NCBI GenBank assembly: GCA_025642065.1
Contig: JAODUP010000907.1
Span: 1 to 64,000 of the forward strand
Direction of reading: 5' to 3'
DNA length: 64,000 bases
Origin: Paralvinella palmiformis
Taxonomy: Eukaryota > Annelida > Polychaeta > Terebellida > Alvinellidae
Below, piece after piece: positions 1 to 9,709 of the stretch. The stretch's first letter is position 1. Every line of letters begins with the position of its first letter. The notes under the pieces were generated by a model. That model was not told where the DNA came from and did not search any database. It worked only from the letters and a program-made list of their open reading frames with translations. Made by a program: the position numbers and the translations under genes.

Positions 1-22
1 GGTTCGACTCCGGTTCGCGGGA
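1..22 (+). tRNA. tRNA-Tyr, 3' end only (cut by window edge)
   Basis: These bases match the T-loop, T-stem 3' strand and acceptor 3' strand of the complete tRNA-Tyr at 5342-5429 almost base for base. A run of six T at 32-37 follows, the usual RNA polymerase III stop. The flank after it (about 38-100) also resembles the flank after the 5342-5429 copy, so this is a third copy of the same unit. Whether it is intact cannot be judged because the 5' part is outside the window. Confidence 0.8.
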
Positions 23-37
23 TCTAACACATTTTTT

Positions 38-979
38 GTTGATATCATTTCTATTTTTACCTTTCACTATAGCATTATGGATGTTCTTTGATTTTGTTCA
101 ACAGAAGGTTAGCCTGATATATCCTGATAAATGAATACGGTTGAAAATATCATTGATATGTTTCACTTGTCCACTTCACACGTCAATTTATGAATTGATA
201 TTTTATATTCATATGATCGAATACATAACACATGGATAGCTTATTGTTCAACATCAACAAAACAAACCACATAGTTTTCTTAAGAGAAATATTTGCATCT
301 CATTGGTAAGTGTCTACAACTTCGGTCAAGATATTTAACATAGTTAATTAATATACAGGTTTGGCAGTTATTAATTATATCGAAAAACAATTATGGTGAT
401 GACCAGCAAGGAATGAGAAGAGTTCACACGAATATCATATATATTATTTGGGTATATTCACTCGATATAAGGTACGTCTTTATATCGATCTCCTTTCCCC
501 CTCTAATAATAATATATAAAGCTCCAATAATGAAGCTAAGAATTACCTCTAATGTCAGTCTAAAAGGCTGATAAAGTTTATGAAATATTCAAATACAGCG
601 AATTGTTTATATGTTGAAGTAAAATACCAAGTACCCAAATATCTAGAACTGAGGTGTTTAATGTTGAGAAAAGAATACTTTTAGTGGCAAAATTATTAAT
701 AATTTATTTTTGTTAAATTATTTTTCTTTATTGATATCAGCTTGATTATGGATTTAATAGAAGTTCGGTATTACTGTTTAGACTAAATAAAAGATTAGTT
801 TAAAATAATTTGATTTTGATAAAAATAAGAAAGTTATATAAAATGGATAATGTTGATCTACATGTTTTCATAGCCAACGTTCGTCTTAGCCATGACCATG
901 CTAGAGGGTCGTAGAAACAATTTCGGTGACGTAGATTTAAAACCAAGATATTTTAATTGTTACTTTTGAGTTATGTGTA

Positions 980-1022
<43 letters not shown>

Positions 1023-1448
1023 TTAGATAGAACATATTGAAGTGTAATTAGTGCTATTCTCGAGCGATAATTAAAAATAATTTAATATGTTCGAGTACTG
1101 ATTCTTAGATATTCGATTGATAGACAAGAATACCTAAATGTTTTTGAGGTGAATTATTATTATTCTTTTCTACGCTACTTATTTTAGCCTTTCCTATCTT
1201 TATATTCGTCTTCCTGCCTTAAATATAAACTGGAATAAATGTCAGCAATACGCCAAGAGCAATAAAGATAGCAAGACACCTGGATCTTTGTTCGTCATAG
1301 CTGCACATGACTGTTTCTCTTATTCAACTCTTCCTTTTGTATTTTCCCACAATATGGTTGAAAGAACTTGTGGTAGGCCCCACTGGTTGTTGGGTAGATG
1401 TTGAATGTAAAATGTGGTATATACATAGAAAAAGTCGTTTTCTGATTG
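38..1448. other. A+T-rich intergenic DNA
   Basis: No coding exon or RNA gene is visible. The first 60 bases or so are related to the 3' flank of the tRNA-Tyr copy at 5342. A perfect (TA)n microsatellite occupies about 981-1019. The 63-codon open frame at 1307-1498 has no recognisable content. Confidence 0.6.
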
Positions 1449-1638
1449 TTTTTATGCTTTGTATTCATATTCCAGTTTACTTGCTATATAAGAATTAGAA
1501 ATAGAGGTAAAGGTGGCTGAAAAAGAAGCAATATGACGGATAATTAAATAACGAAAGCATAGGTAAATATATTGGGGGAAACCATATTATAAAACGATTT
1601 CGGTTAGCACAAAATACAATATGTGATGTCGCTGTCAA
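1449..1638 (+). repeat. 5' flank of tRNA-Tyr copy 2 (duplicated block)
   Basis: This stretch aligns with about 5150-5341 upstream of the intact tRNA-Tyr, with small indels and point differences. Similarity fades upstream of about 1449/5150. The duplication therefore carried roughly 190 bp of 5' DNA together with the tRNA. It may include upstream elements that help polymerase III transcription (inference). Confidence 0.75.
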
Positions 1639-1726
1639 CCCGCGATATCTCAGTAGGTAGAGCGGGGGACTGTAGATGGTTACATGAGATATCCTTAGGT
1701 CAACGGTTCGACCCCGATTCGCGGGA
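1639..1726 (+). pseudogene. tRNA-Tyr (GTA) copy 2, probably decayed
   Basis: The full cloverleaf can be traced: acceptor strands CCCGCGA/TCGCGGG, anticodon GTA at 1672-1674 and a 15-nt intron at 1676-1690 directly after position 37. Compared with the copy at 5342 there are damaging changes: G10 of the D-stem is T (tatctc instead of tagctc), and the T-stem has an A:A mismatch (AACGG against CCGAT). No run of four or more T follows closely. It could still be transcribed at a low level, but it looks like a degrading copy. Confidence 0.7.
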
Positions 1727-2302
1727 TGTAATAATATATTCCAACTTTGGGTTGACGATAATGATACACATTTTGTGATTTGTTGATAGTACATGTCTCA
1801 ACATATGTCAACTACAGTACATTAGCACCAGTCTTTTTAAATAACTAACACACCAACAAATTAGTTAAAGAACACAGCAAACCAATTTCAAATTTACGAG
1901 GTGCACATTGATAATTATCAAACCCTATTTGTTTCTGGATAAGAAGTTTTAGCTAATTTTATATCAACATGGAAATTTTATTCAAATATACTAATAAAAC
2001 TAAAACTAAAATAATAACTAATCAATGAAAAACAAACTACAATATAAAGTTTCAGCCATTCTTGGGGGCAAACGGAGATGTCCACCTCTGTAATCTGAGG
2101 AAGATGACGATTTTCCGTGCTTCTCCTGTTTTGAATTGAATACACCAAAGTTACACGTAGAATTGCAATAATACATCAAATATATGTGAACAACATTTTT
2201 TAAAGTCTATATTAATTGAACATAAATATACATATCTAAATCTTTATAGAAGTATTATTATATTGAAAACATTATTTACAATCTCTAGGTATTTATACTG
2301 GT
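1727..2302. other. Intergenic DNA, no feature seen
   Basis: A+T-rich sequence without a coding-like frame. It separates the decayed tRNA-Tyr from a SINE. I see nothing that can be assigned. Confidence 0.5.
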
Positions 2303-2520
2303 TATACTGGCTATAGATGATGATGATTGATGTTTTACGGCCACTTTTGTGCACAAGGTAGGCTAAATGGGCAGAACGACCTCCAAAGGTAATGAGACGA
2401 AGTGAAAGACGAAACAACCTTCAGATATGCCCACGCCGGGATTCAAACACGGGTGGTAGTGATCTGTGGTCTAGCACGCTACCGCTAGACCATGGAGGCG
2501 CCCACTATACTGGCTATAGA
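2303..2520 (-). mobile_element. tRNA-derived SINE, head type A, with 15-bp TSD
   Basis: On the minus strand the element (2318-2505) starts with a tRNA-like head: A-box-like tggtctagcggtagcg and a B-box-like gtttgaatccc. A body of about 110 bp follows, then a short (ATC)n tail. It is bounded by an exact 15-bp direct repeat, TATACTGGCTATAGA, at 2303-2317 and 2506-2520, the footprint of target-primed retrotransposition. Nine other copies or fragments of the same body occur in the window. SINEs carry no protein and depend on a partner LINE. Confidence 0.9.
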
Positions 2521-2551
2521 GACATGATTTGTGTTATATAGTAAACTTACG

Positions 2552-4658
2552 TCAAACTGCTGTGTATATATTGAGGACGGAGAATACCCCCTTCTTGCCC
2601 CTGCCACACCAATTAAACTCCGGGTCGAGTTGAGCGGACAATAGCTCCTTCATCATCCTGCTGATGGTTTGTGTAAGACAGCACCCTCAATTGAGATTAG
2701 GCATTTAATCTGACAGAAAAAAGTTAACAACGTGAATGATGCTGTACAAAGTGGCCAAACAAAAAACAACTCCATTTTAAGTTACAACTTTATTAAAACA
2801 GACATATATTTTAATATATATTTTAAAGTGAAGTTCCATAACATGTAGAGTACTTAAGAAGTTACGTCTTACCAATATTTTCATCTTCACCGAATTGTTC
2901 AGTGTATTTTCTAGTTGGTCCAGAGCATCCATTGTTTGTAAGGGGAGATTGATATCGTTCTGTAGGTCCGTTTCCTCATCCTCCACTTTTAAGTAGCTGA
3001 TGATGTTCATCAGCTGCTGGTTTTAATGCCTTAGAGTGTCTTTGAATTTATAAGATGTAAATAACTTGTGTTAGAGGTTTATAGAATAGAACATAGTGCT
3101 ACATCTATTGAATAACGCACGCAAGGACAGATCACAATAATATGCATAAGTTACAACATACATGTAGTGTCAACAACATACACAAATCTTGATTAGCTGT
3201 CGCATTGCCTTTTGAGTGCAGCACCGTGTAATTTGTGTGGCTTTGTACGGGCTTTGACAAAGACCGAGACATGTTTTGGTGCTAACACGAATGGATTTAC
3301 TAAAGGTCTTTGGTCTGTGATGATGTCGACGAAGTCACATGTCGATGATTTCAAATCTTCTAAAAAGATTTAGAAATAAATTAAAACTGAACAATTTCTG
3401 GCATCATTGCAACCTCAATTAAATTGTGCTTGGAAGAGTAGAGCTAATCAGTTATGTGCTGCATGATATAGTGGTTAAAATATTCAAAATTTATAAAATG
3501 AGAAAACTTATGGTCATACACATTTTAGTCCTTCGGGCCAAAGGTCCAATGGACTATTGCCATCATTTTGTGTGTGCCATTAGCCGAACATTTTACTAAT
3601 TTTCCACAAGCATAACTTATGGTAGACAACAATGCACAAAAATGTTTATTTGATTGAAATATTCTGACCCCCAAACTGGTAAAATTTGACGTTATTTCTG
3701 TTTGTTCAAACCTGCTTCAGTAACCTTTTCTCTAACTTTGCATAGATATATCTTAGCATACATCCACTGTGCACAAGAAATCAGCATTTGATTGTTTCAT
3801 TTTGAGGGGTCTTAAGCTAAATGTTCATGTTTTGCCTATATTTTCAAAAACTCTCCAGCATTTTGTTTCTTCTAATTTTGCATAGACATACGGTAAGGTA
3901 CTGGCACTATGCATCAGAAATATGTATTTAACTGAATTGTTCTGAGAGGATCTCAGGTCCCACCAAATATATATATGTTATTATTTTTTGTCTTTTGTTC
4001 AAAAATATATTGGTAACCTTTTCTCTAATTTCGCATAATTATATATTATGATAATGCCACTATTTCGTCCACCTCCCTATTCTAAAATGTACACTTAAAA
4101 CTATGGTCACACATTTAAAATTCCCTAAAAGGTAAGGCCACATACTAAAGTGGCCTATTTCTTGCTTAACAATGAAGACTTTTGAATTTCCAGCTGGAGT
4201 ATTTTCATTAATAATTACAAATTCACAATATAGTTAAAAGGACTTCAGGGTCTCTTGCTCCATTTTTTAATATATCAGAATATCTAACATATTTTATGGA
4301 ATAGAATACTCATGAATAGTATATTTTTGATACAGTTCAACATTTCATTTCTTGAAGTCAGTATTTTAATATTTCTAGCCATGCTCAAAGTTTATCAAAT
4401 AGAAAAATATTAACATTTGATATCAAGCTACTGTTACCAAGTGCACAAGGCTAACATATACATAATCTCCATGAAACATATACCTCTTTGTGAAGAAGAA
4501 TTATTCATAATTGGAAGCGTTGGCAGAGGTGGAGGGGAAGGCTCAGTAGTGAGGACTTTTCCTTTTTGTTTTTGTTTTATGTGGTAGGTCTTCATTACAT
4601 GAATATTCCTCATGTTCAAGAAGATGATTCTTCGCTGTCCAGATAGCGGGAGTTGGGC
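2552..4658 (-). pseudogene. Broken spliced gene with a DUF4806-like domain
   Basis: Three minus-strand exon-like segments lie in order. Segment A (4658-4484) follows a good acceptor (ttgtgttttag) and encodes, split over two frames, an acidic then basic linker (YLDSEESSS; HKTKTKRK). Segment B (about 3010-2873) encodes INLPLQTMDALDQLENTL and ends at a GTAAGA donor. Segment C (2709-2552) follows the strong acceptor cttttttctgtcag and encodes QTISRMMKELL...EFNWCGRGKKGVF, the second half of the same fold. B and C join in phase, but C needs one frame change after its first nine or so codons, and A also changes frame. The pattern (acidic/basic linker, PL-T-EL-EL, then MM-LL...F-W-GR-KK-F) is what I know of DUF4806 proteins, which are common in mobile-element-related genes. 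Assignment is from memory of the family and not from a search. Confidence 0.6.
3597..4065. repeat. Diverged tandem repeat, about 136-154 bp period
   Basis: Four successive segments starting near 3598, 3734, 3873 and 4027 repeat the same order of motifs: a TCTCTAA.TTTGCATA block, then CACTATGCA-CA-GAAAT, a GTATTTGATTG-like block, TTCTGAGAGG-like and a T-rich block with TGTTCAAAAA. The last copy is partial. The copies have drifted and differ in length. It falls between segments A and B of the broken DUF4806-like gene. Confidence 0.6.
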
Positions 4659-4796
4659 CTAAAACACAAATCACAGAATAATTGATGGAGAAAATGTGCT
4701 AAATATCATGCAACTAAATATAACAGAAACTTATATCAATGATGATGGTGACGTGATCAACAGTGAACAAGTCCATGTATGTTATACACAAGCATA

Positions 4797-5113
4797 TCAA
4801 TTCCATAGAGCTGCCCAAAGTGTGTCGGCAAAGTCGCAATCAATTGGCTGCAAACATTTATTCACTAAGATGAAATTCCAACAAGTAACAATAAAAGGTT
4901 TTTGTACCGTGAATTGGATATCTTTCCTTTCGGGACAAGGGGACCAGTGAATAATAACATTTGACGAAGTCCTGTGGCTTTCCACCTTCCTACCTCCTGG
5001 AGCGAACGTGGTTTTTGCACAAATTCCTTCGGAATAAACCCTCGCAGTGATATTAGTGCAGTTGATATATCTGCAATGGTTGCAGCCCCGATGCGACATT
5101 TTAGTGGACCTTT
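4797..5113 (-). pseudogene. Transposase fragment, decayed (CACTA/EnSpm-like)
   Basis: The minus strand at 5113-4868 reads SLRGFIPKEFVQKPRSL and RWKATGLRQMLLFTGPLV, then a Leu-rich segment. This matches the recurring pattern (PRSL..E..RWKA.E.RQFLLYTGP.VLK) I associate with transposases of metazoan CACTA/EnSpm-like elements. A one-base frame change near 4877 is needed to reach the next related segment (KCLQPIDCDFADTL), which then runs into a stop at 4797-4799. No catalytic triad region is present, so this is a short dead remnant. It ends about 35 bp before the duplicated tRNA block begins. Confidence 0.6.
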
Positions 5114-5149
5114 CATCCAAAGGGGCAATATGCGTAGATGTAGTATGGT

Positions 5150-5341
5150 TTTACACTTTGTATTCATATTCTAGTTTAGTTGCCATAAATAATTAGTAGA
5201 AATAGAGGTAAAGGTGGGCTGAAAAAGAAAGCAGTATGACGGATAATTAAATAACAAAAGTATAGGTAAATATATTGTGGAAGAACATATTATAAAAACG
5301 ATTTCGGTTAGCACAAAGACAATAGGTGGTGTCGTTGTCAA
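5150..5341 (+). repeat. 5' flank of tRNA-Tyr copy 3 (duplicated block)
   Basis: Counterpart of 1449-1638. Long matching stretches include gacggataattaaataac and acgatttcggttagcacaaa. The matching ends abruptly at about 5150, next to the transposase fragment. Confidence 0.75.
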
Positions 5342-5429
5342 CCCGCGATAGCTCAGTTGGTAGAGCGGAGGACTGTAGATGGTTATGTGAGATATCCTTA
5401 GGTCACCGGTTCGACTCCGGTTCGCGGGA
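5342..5429 (+). tRNA. tRNA-Tyr (anticodon GTA), intron-containing, intact
   Basis: All arms pair: acceptor CCCGCGA with TCGCGGG and discriminator A5429; D-arm GCTC/GAGC with the AGTTGGTA loop; anticodon stem GAGGA with TCCTT after splicing; T-arm ACCGG/CCGGT with loop TTCGACT. The anticodon GTA is at 5375-5377. A 15-nt intron (5379-5393) lies one base 3' of the anticodon, the canonical position for eukaryotic nuclear tRNA introns, and tRNA-Tyr is the isotype that nearly always has one in animals. Removal needs the tRNA splicing endonuclease and ligase. A TTTTT run at 5438-5442 serves as the polymerase III stop. Confidence 0.95.
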
Positions 5430-5437
5430 TGTGTAAC

Positions 5438-5442
5438 TTTTT
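5438..5442 (+). terminator. Pol III terminator of tRNA-Tyr
   Basis: Five T in a row nine bases after the discriminator base. This is a standard polymerase III termination signal and supports activity of this copy over copy 2. Confidence 0.75.
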
Positions 5443-5858
5443 GTTGATATCATTTCGAGTTTTACCTTTCACTTTGGCAGTATAGCTGTTCTGTGAACTA
5501 ATATTTACCTTTAATTACCGTGTTTAAAAATTAAATGAAAATTCTTATTTTACTTTCTATTAAATGCTGTACGTTTTGATATGGCGGGTGCGTTATGCTA
5601 TTTAGTGTTGCGCAGTACACAGAGATTGTGTAATGTAATTTATAAAGCCGTAGACGTTATGACGAAGTTCAGCCGCTGAGTCTCCACTTTAAATAATGTA
5701 GATTATCCGATTAATTCACTTGAGTGGCCTAATCATTTCTAGCAGCTCATCGTAGGAGAGAGGGGGGAGATGGGCATCATTCAGAAGTTGCACACAGCAG
5801 TCACCGGCTCCCACCGACTGGTGGTGCTCTCCGCATCTGCTTAACTACGCAACAGCTC

Positions 5859-6235
5859 TGACGTCATTGAGGGATGTTCCTACAGCACTTGGGAATATCA
5901 TATCGTATTAAATGAGCGCCAACGTAACGCCGTCCCGCTCGTGACGTCAAACACACGCCCTTTGTGGGACATTTCGTCTCAGAAGAATGAGAACCGACGG
6001 CTGTAATTGGTTTACTGCTAGAATTCCACCCACGTCAGCCGTTAAGTTAACGCTTATCCATCAGCTTCCAGTGATGACGTGTTGGTTACGGGTAGATGCT
6101 GTGAAGATGCTTACATGACAAGATCGTGCTCCCCTGATCGACGATTTATGCCGGGTTCCAATTGTCCCATCATTGTCCATGTGTCCGTGTCTGATTAGCT
6201 AATGGCTCTAAATTTACTTGACGCTGATTACGTCA
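5859..6235. promoter_or_regulatory. Cluster of CRE/ATF-like sites
   Basis: Two perfect palindromic CREs (TGACGTCA at 5859-5866 and 5942-5949), one near-perfect TTACGTCA (6228-6235), and ACGTCA (6032-6037) and TGACGT (6075-6080) half-site variants fall within 380 bp. The known binders of this motif are CREB/ATF bZIP factors. The cluster sits about 2.4-2.8 kb upstream of the phosphatase start codon and 0.4 kb after the tRNA gene. A role as an enhancer is inference only. Confidence 0.4.
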
Positions 6236-6288
6236 TGTGATACATATTGGTTGTCGGATGCCGGAAAAGCACCCCCGCACATAAAGAC

Positions 6289-6328
<40 letters not shown>

Positions 6329-7490
6329 GAATATTTTTCTATGAAATGCTTGTATTACATGGCGTTATATTATTTTATGATAGTTTTGTGTCAAAATATT
6401 ATTGTCAGTGTTTTTGATGTATCTATCACAAATAAAAGTTGGCTTATTTCTTTATGCGATTATGATTACATAATTTCACTTTATGTGAAGAAGCTGGCAC
6501 GCCAAGATTGAATTCGAGCAAATTCGAACACTAGGAAATGTCTACGTCACAGTGCAAGTATGTCAGTGACTACAGGTTCGTTTTTATTCGTGATTAATTT
6601 CGCTTTGGTTGTTATTTTTTTTAATCCTGTCAGTTCGAAGCCCACGTATCAGTTGGTATAATTTTACATTTGAGGCCCGAATGTGACGAATTTAACACAT
6701 TATGTTTGAGGGAGTCAGCGGATTAGTGTCAACGGTTTATCGGAGAAGGTGAAGTACACTTCGATCATTCGCCATCCTGTCAAAAGGCAGTCGTTTTCCA
6801 TCTCCATTTTATCCAGTTTATTTGTCGTTGGTATTTATCTGTTACAGTTTAACGATACTACATAAACGTACACAGTTTCAACTTTACCCCTGTATCCACG
6901 AGTATTAAACGCCGACGGTTAACCGAGGTGTATGTATTGTATGCCAATTGCAGTTTTGATAGCTGACATAACAAACAAACCTGTAATATCTTATAAGGAT
7001 AAATAACAACATCCAGTCACCAGTAAGTAGTTCGTTCAGCTTCGGGGCTAGTCGCATCTAGAACATAAGGCCGAGAGCGATACGATAAGAAAACATCCCA
7101 CAATTACAGCTATGGTCCGGCTTCGAACCCATACGTGGTGGTCTGCAGCGCACGATTGGTGCGCCCAAACAACCGAAATCGCAGATAATTCTTATAGGTT
7201 GCGTACACCGAAAGGAACAGCGTATAAACAATACAGGCAGCCCACAAGAAACTCAACGTTATTTATCTATGGAAAGCAGTTGGTTTCATGTTTTGAGGAG
7301 CACACACGCACACACACACACACACACCTCACTCGTTCACTCCCTCACTCGTTCATACTTCGAAACGTCCAGAGAAAAACACACTACATTCGCCATCTCT
7401 TAGAAGTTTTCAGTCCATCTGAATGCTCTAACATACAATTTATTTTCAATCCACGGCTGTGTGCTGCGAAGTGTGCGTAAGTGAGTATCA
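6236..7490. other. Upstream region of the phosphatase gene, no exon seen
   Basis: Contains an (AT)n microsatellite at 6291-6325 and a (CA)n run at about 7305-7328. Open frames of 97 and 122 codons here are partly microsatellite-encoded and have no recognisable domain. Base composition becomes GC-richer towards 7500. Confidence 0.5.
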
Positions 7491-8623
7491 GTGTGTTTGT
7501 TCGCACAAGCGCCGCCAAACACATGGCTTATACTACGGCTCAGAGCGGCGACATTATTGAAAGCCGCCCCCTCCTTCGGTGCGTAGTTTTTTTTCAATGG
7601 TTACCAATATGAGCCTCGATTGATAAAACTCACCAAGGACGACGTCATAGTGCTTTATTTGGAACGGCCCGTACGATGAGCTCGCCTGCCATTGGCTGAC
7701 GCAGAGCAGGATGTGAGGTCATTTCCGCGAAGCCCGCCGATTGGCTGGAGCGCGCTTGGAGTAATATCATTCAATGTGAGCTGTTGTGAATCTCTCTTTC
7801 TCTCTCTCTCTCTGTGTGTATGCGCGTTGTGTATAATGTGTGTTGTTGGTGTGAGCGACTCTGACCTTATTTAATACTTCTCGGCTGGTGTTTGGCTGTC
7901 ACTATTTTCGCCATTAAGACGAGGCCGCCGAGCCGCTGATCGTCTGCTCCGCCATTGCCGACAACGAGAGCAGAAGGGAGAAGCCTTAATCGTCTGCCTT
8001 CTTCGACGGCCATGTTTGTCAGGATGACGGCGTCCCGTGCCGACCAGTACAGCAGCACTAGGCGCCATTGATAACAGAACTCTATCTACAGGCCGTAAAA
8101 ACTGAGGACCGTATACACACGCGCACGCACACACACACACTGGCACATAAACACGCTCGTACGTACACATACGTATACTGACACGCTTTGTGAGGTTAGA
8201 TACTCTCCTTAGGAGGATGGAGGTTCGCTCACTTGTTGGTGGACTAGTCGGAAGATTCAATCGACTTACACCATTCGGTGTCACGGCCACGGATTCTTTA
8301 GGCGCCATCCAGTAGCAGGAAATGAAGTAACCGCGTTCAGATCGGGATAGAGCTGTACCAGGCGGCTCACGTCGGAATCAGAACCCCCCCCGCCCAGCCC
8401 TGATTCATCGTACGAGCAACAAACCGGTGTACTCGGCTTTGTGTACTCGTTCGCTTACCGTGAGTCGTTCGCCGGGATCAATGAAGTCCCGATGCCGTGT
8501 TCCGGGTTCGCCGTCACGGCTCGTATAGCGGACAGCAGCCATACGGGGGACCACGGTCGTCACCTGCCGCGCGCGTCCACGCGCGACCACTCGCCCGCCA
8601 CCGGCTCGCCGTCTCGGCACACC
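7490..8623 (+). promoter_or_regulatory. GC-rich promoter/5' leader region of the DUSP gene
   Basis: CpG-containing words are much denser here than in the surrounding DNA (for example 8400-8620), interrupted by a CT run near 7795-7823 and a CA run near 8121-8140. This fits a CpG-rich promoter and 5' untranslated region for the phosphatase whose coding exon starts at 8624. I cannot place the transcription start. The phosphatase frame stays open upstream of 8624 at least to 8441, with an in-frame ATG at 8492, so a 44-residue N-terminal extension is possible. Confidence 0.5.
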
Positions 8624-8987
8624 ATGATGACCGTAGGCAGCGATCCGGAGTCCGAGCCCGTGTCCGCCGACTGGCTCGGCCTAGAGCTAGCCGATGAGCG
8701 CGACTTGCTCGTTCTGGATAGCCGGACGTCGAACGACTTCAACAGGTCGCATATCCAGAATGCGATCCACGTGACCATACCGAGCTTGATGCAGAAACGA
8801 CTGAAGAAGGGCAACCTGTCCGTTGACACGGTTATCAAATGTCATCGGTTCTGCAGCAGGTGGAGGACCGACACGATTATATTGTACGATGAGGATACTG
8901 TTGACATCAAAGATTCGCCGAATGTGCTTATTACACTGTTATATCAGAGACTGAGAGACGATGGCTGTAAAGTACACTATCTTCAAG
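8624..8987 (+). CDS. DUSP6: MAP-kinase phosphatase (DUSP6/7/9 class), coding exon 1
   Basis: Encodes residues 1-121 plus one base. The N-terminal non-catalytic rhodanese/CH2 domain is recognisable: WLGLELADERDLLVLDSR (17-34), IQNAIHVTIPSLM and DTIILYDED. The kinase-interaction motif QKRLKKGNL (57-65) is the basic docking patch that binds ERK-type MAP kinases in MKP-3 proteins. The Leu-rich stretch at 18-31 resembles the nuclear export region of cytoplasmic MKPs. The chosen start, ATGATG at 8624, has a good context (caccATG) and gives the N-terminus expected for DUSP6/7. The exon ends CTTCAAG|GTGAGT in phase 1 at Gly122, the position where the vertebrate genes continue with GGF. The symbol marks the class; DUSP6, 7 and 9 are not separated in invertebrates. 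Confidence 0.93.
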
Positions 8988-9500
8988 GTGAGTTAATAGA
9001 AATGCCAGATGTTCTCTGCGGAGACGGGGGGGGGGGTTGTTAGGTCGATTTATTTTTGAGCGGGTCGGTGCGAAGTCAGTGATTTTACAGCAGAGCATAA
9101 AACCTCTTCAAAATACGCGATCAGACTTCTATACCTCTAAAACACAAAAATACGTTGTCATTATTATGTGCCAGCGAGAAGTACTCGGTGAAAAAATATG
9201 GTCGAAACATAAGCGCGATGTAATAGGAACCAAATCGGCATTTAGTGGGCAATGTTCTGTGCAATTATGGATAGTCCGACAAGGTCGTAGCTATCTTTTT
9301 TTAACCATTGGCGTATAACATAATGACATGAACATTTCAGTGTACATTTCATAATTAGCCCAATCCGTGCTGCACCATTGGCCACCATTCATAAGAAGTT
9401 GTGTTTTTTTAGGTTAATCGTATAGTTCGTGATCAGTGATCCGTATTAATGTCGGGCTATATTTATAAATGTGTGTGTGTGTGTGTGTGTGTGTTATACA

Positions 9501-9709
9501 CGAATGAATAAAAGATGATTGATGTTTTACGGCCACTTTTGTGCACATGGTAGGCTAAATGAGCCGAGCGACCTCCAAAGGTAATGAGGTGAAGTCATAG
9601 ACGAAACAACCTTCAGATATGCCTACGCCGAGATTCGAACACGGGTAGTAGTGATCTGTGGTCCAACACGCTACCGCTGGACCACGGCGGCGCCCGAATG
9701 AATAAAAGA
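9501..9709 (-). mobile_element. tRNA-derived SINE, head type A, with 15-bp TSD
   Basis: Element 9516-9694 matches the copy at 2318-2505 over its whole length, including the tRNA-like head at the right end. It is flanked by an exact 15-bp duplication, CGAATGAATAAAAGA, at 9501-9515 and 9695-9709. It lies in DUSP intron 1, opposite to the gene. Confidence 0.9.

Noticed and set aside
4974..5174. Plus-strand frame overlapping the transposase fragment
   Set aside because: Antisense shadow; the minus-strand translation carries the recognisable signature.
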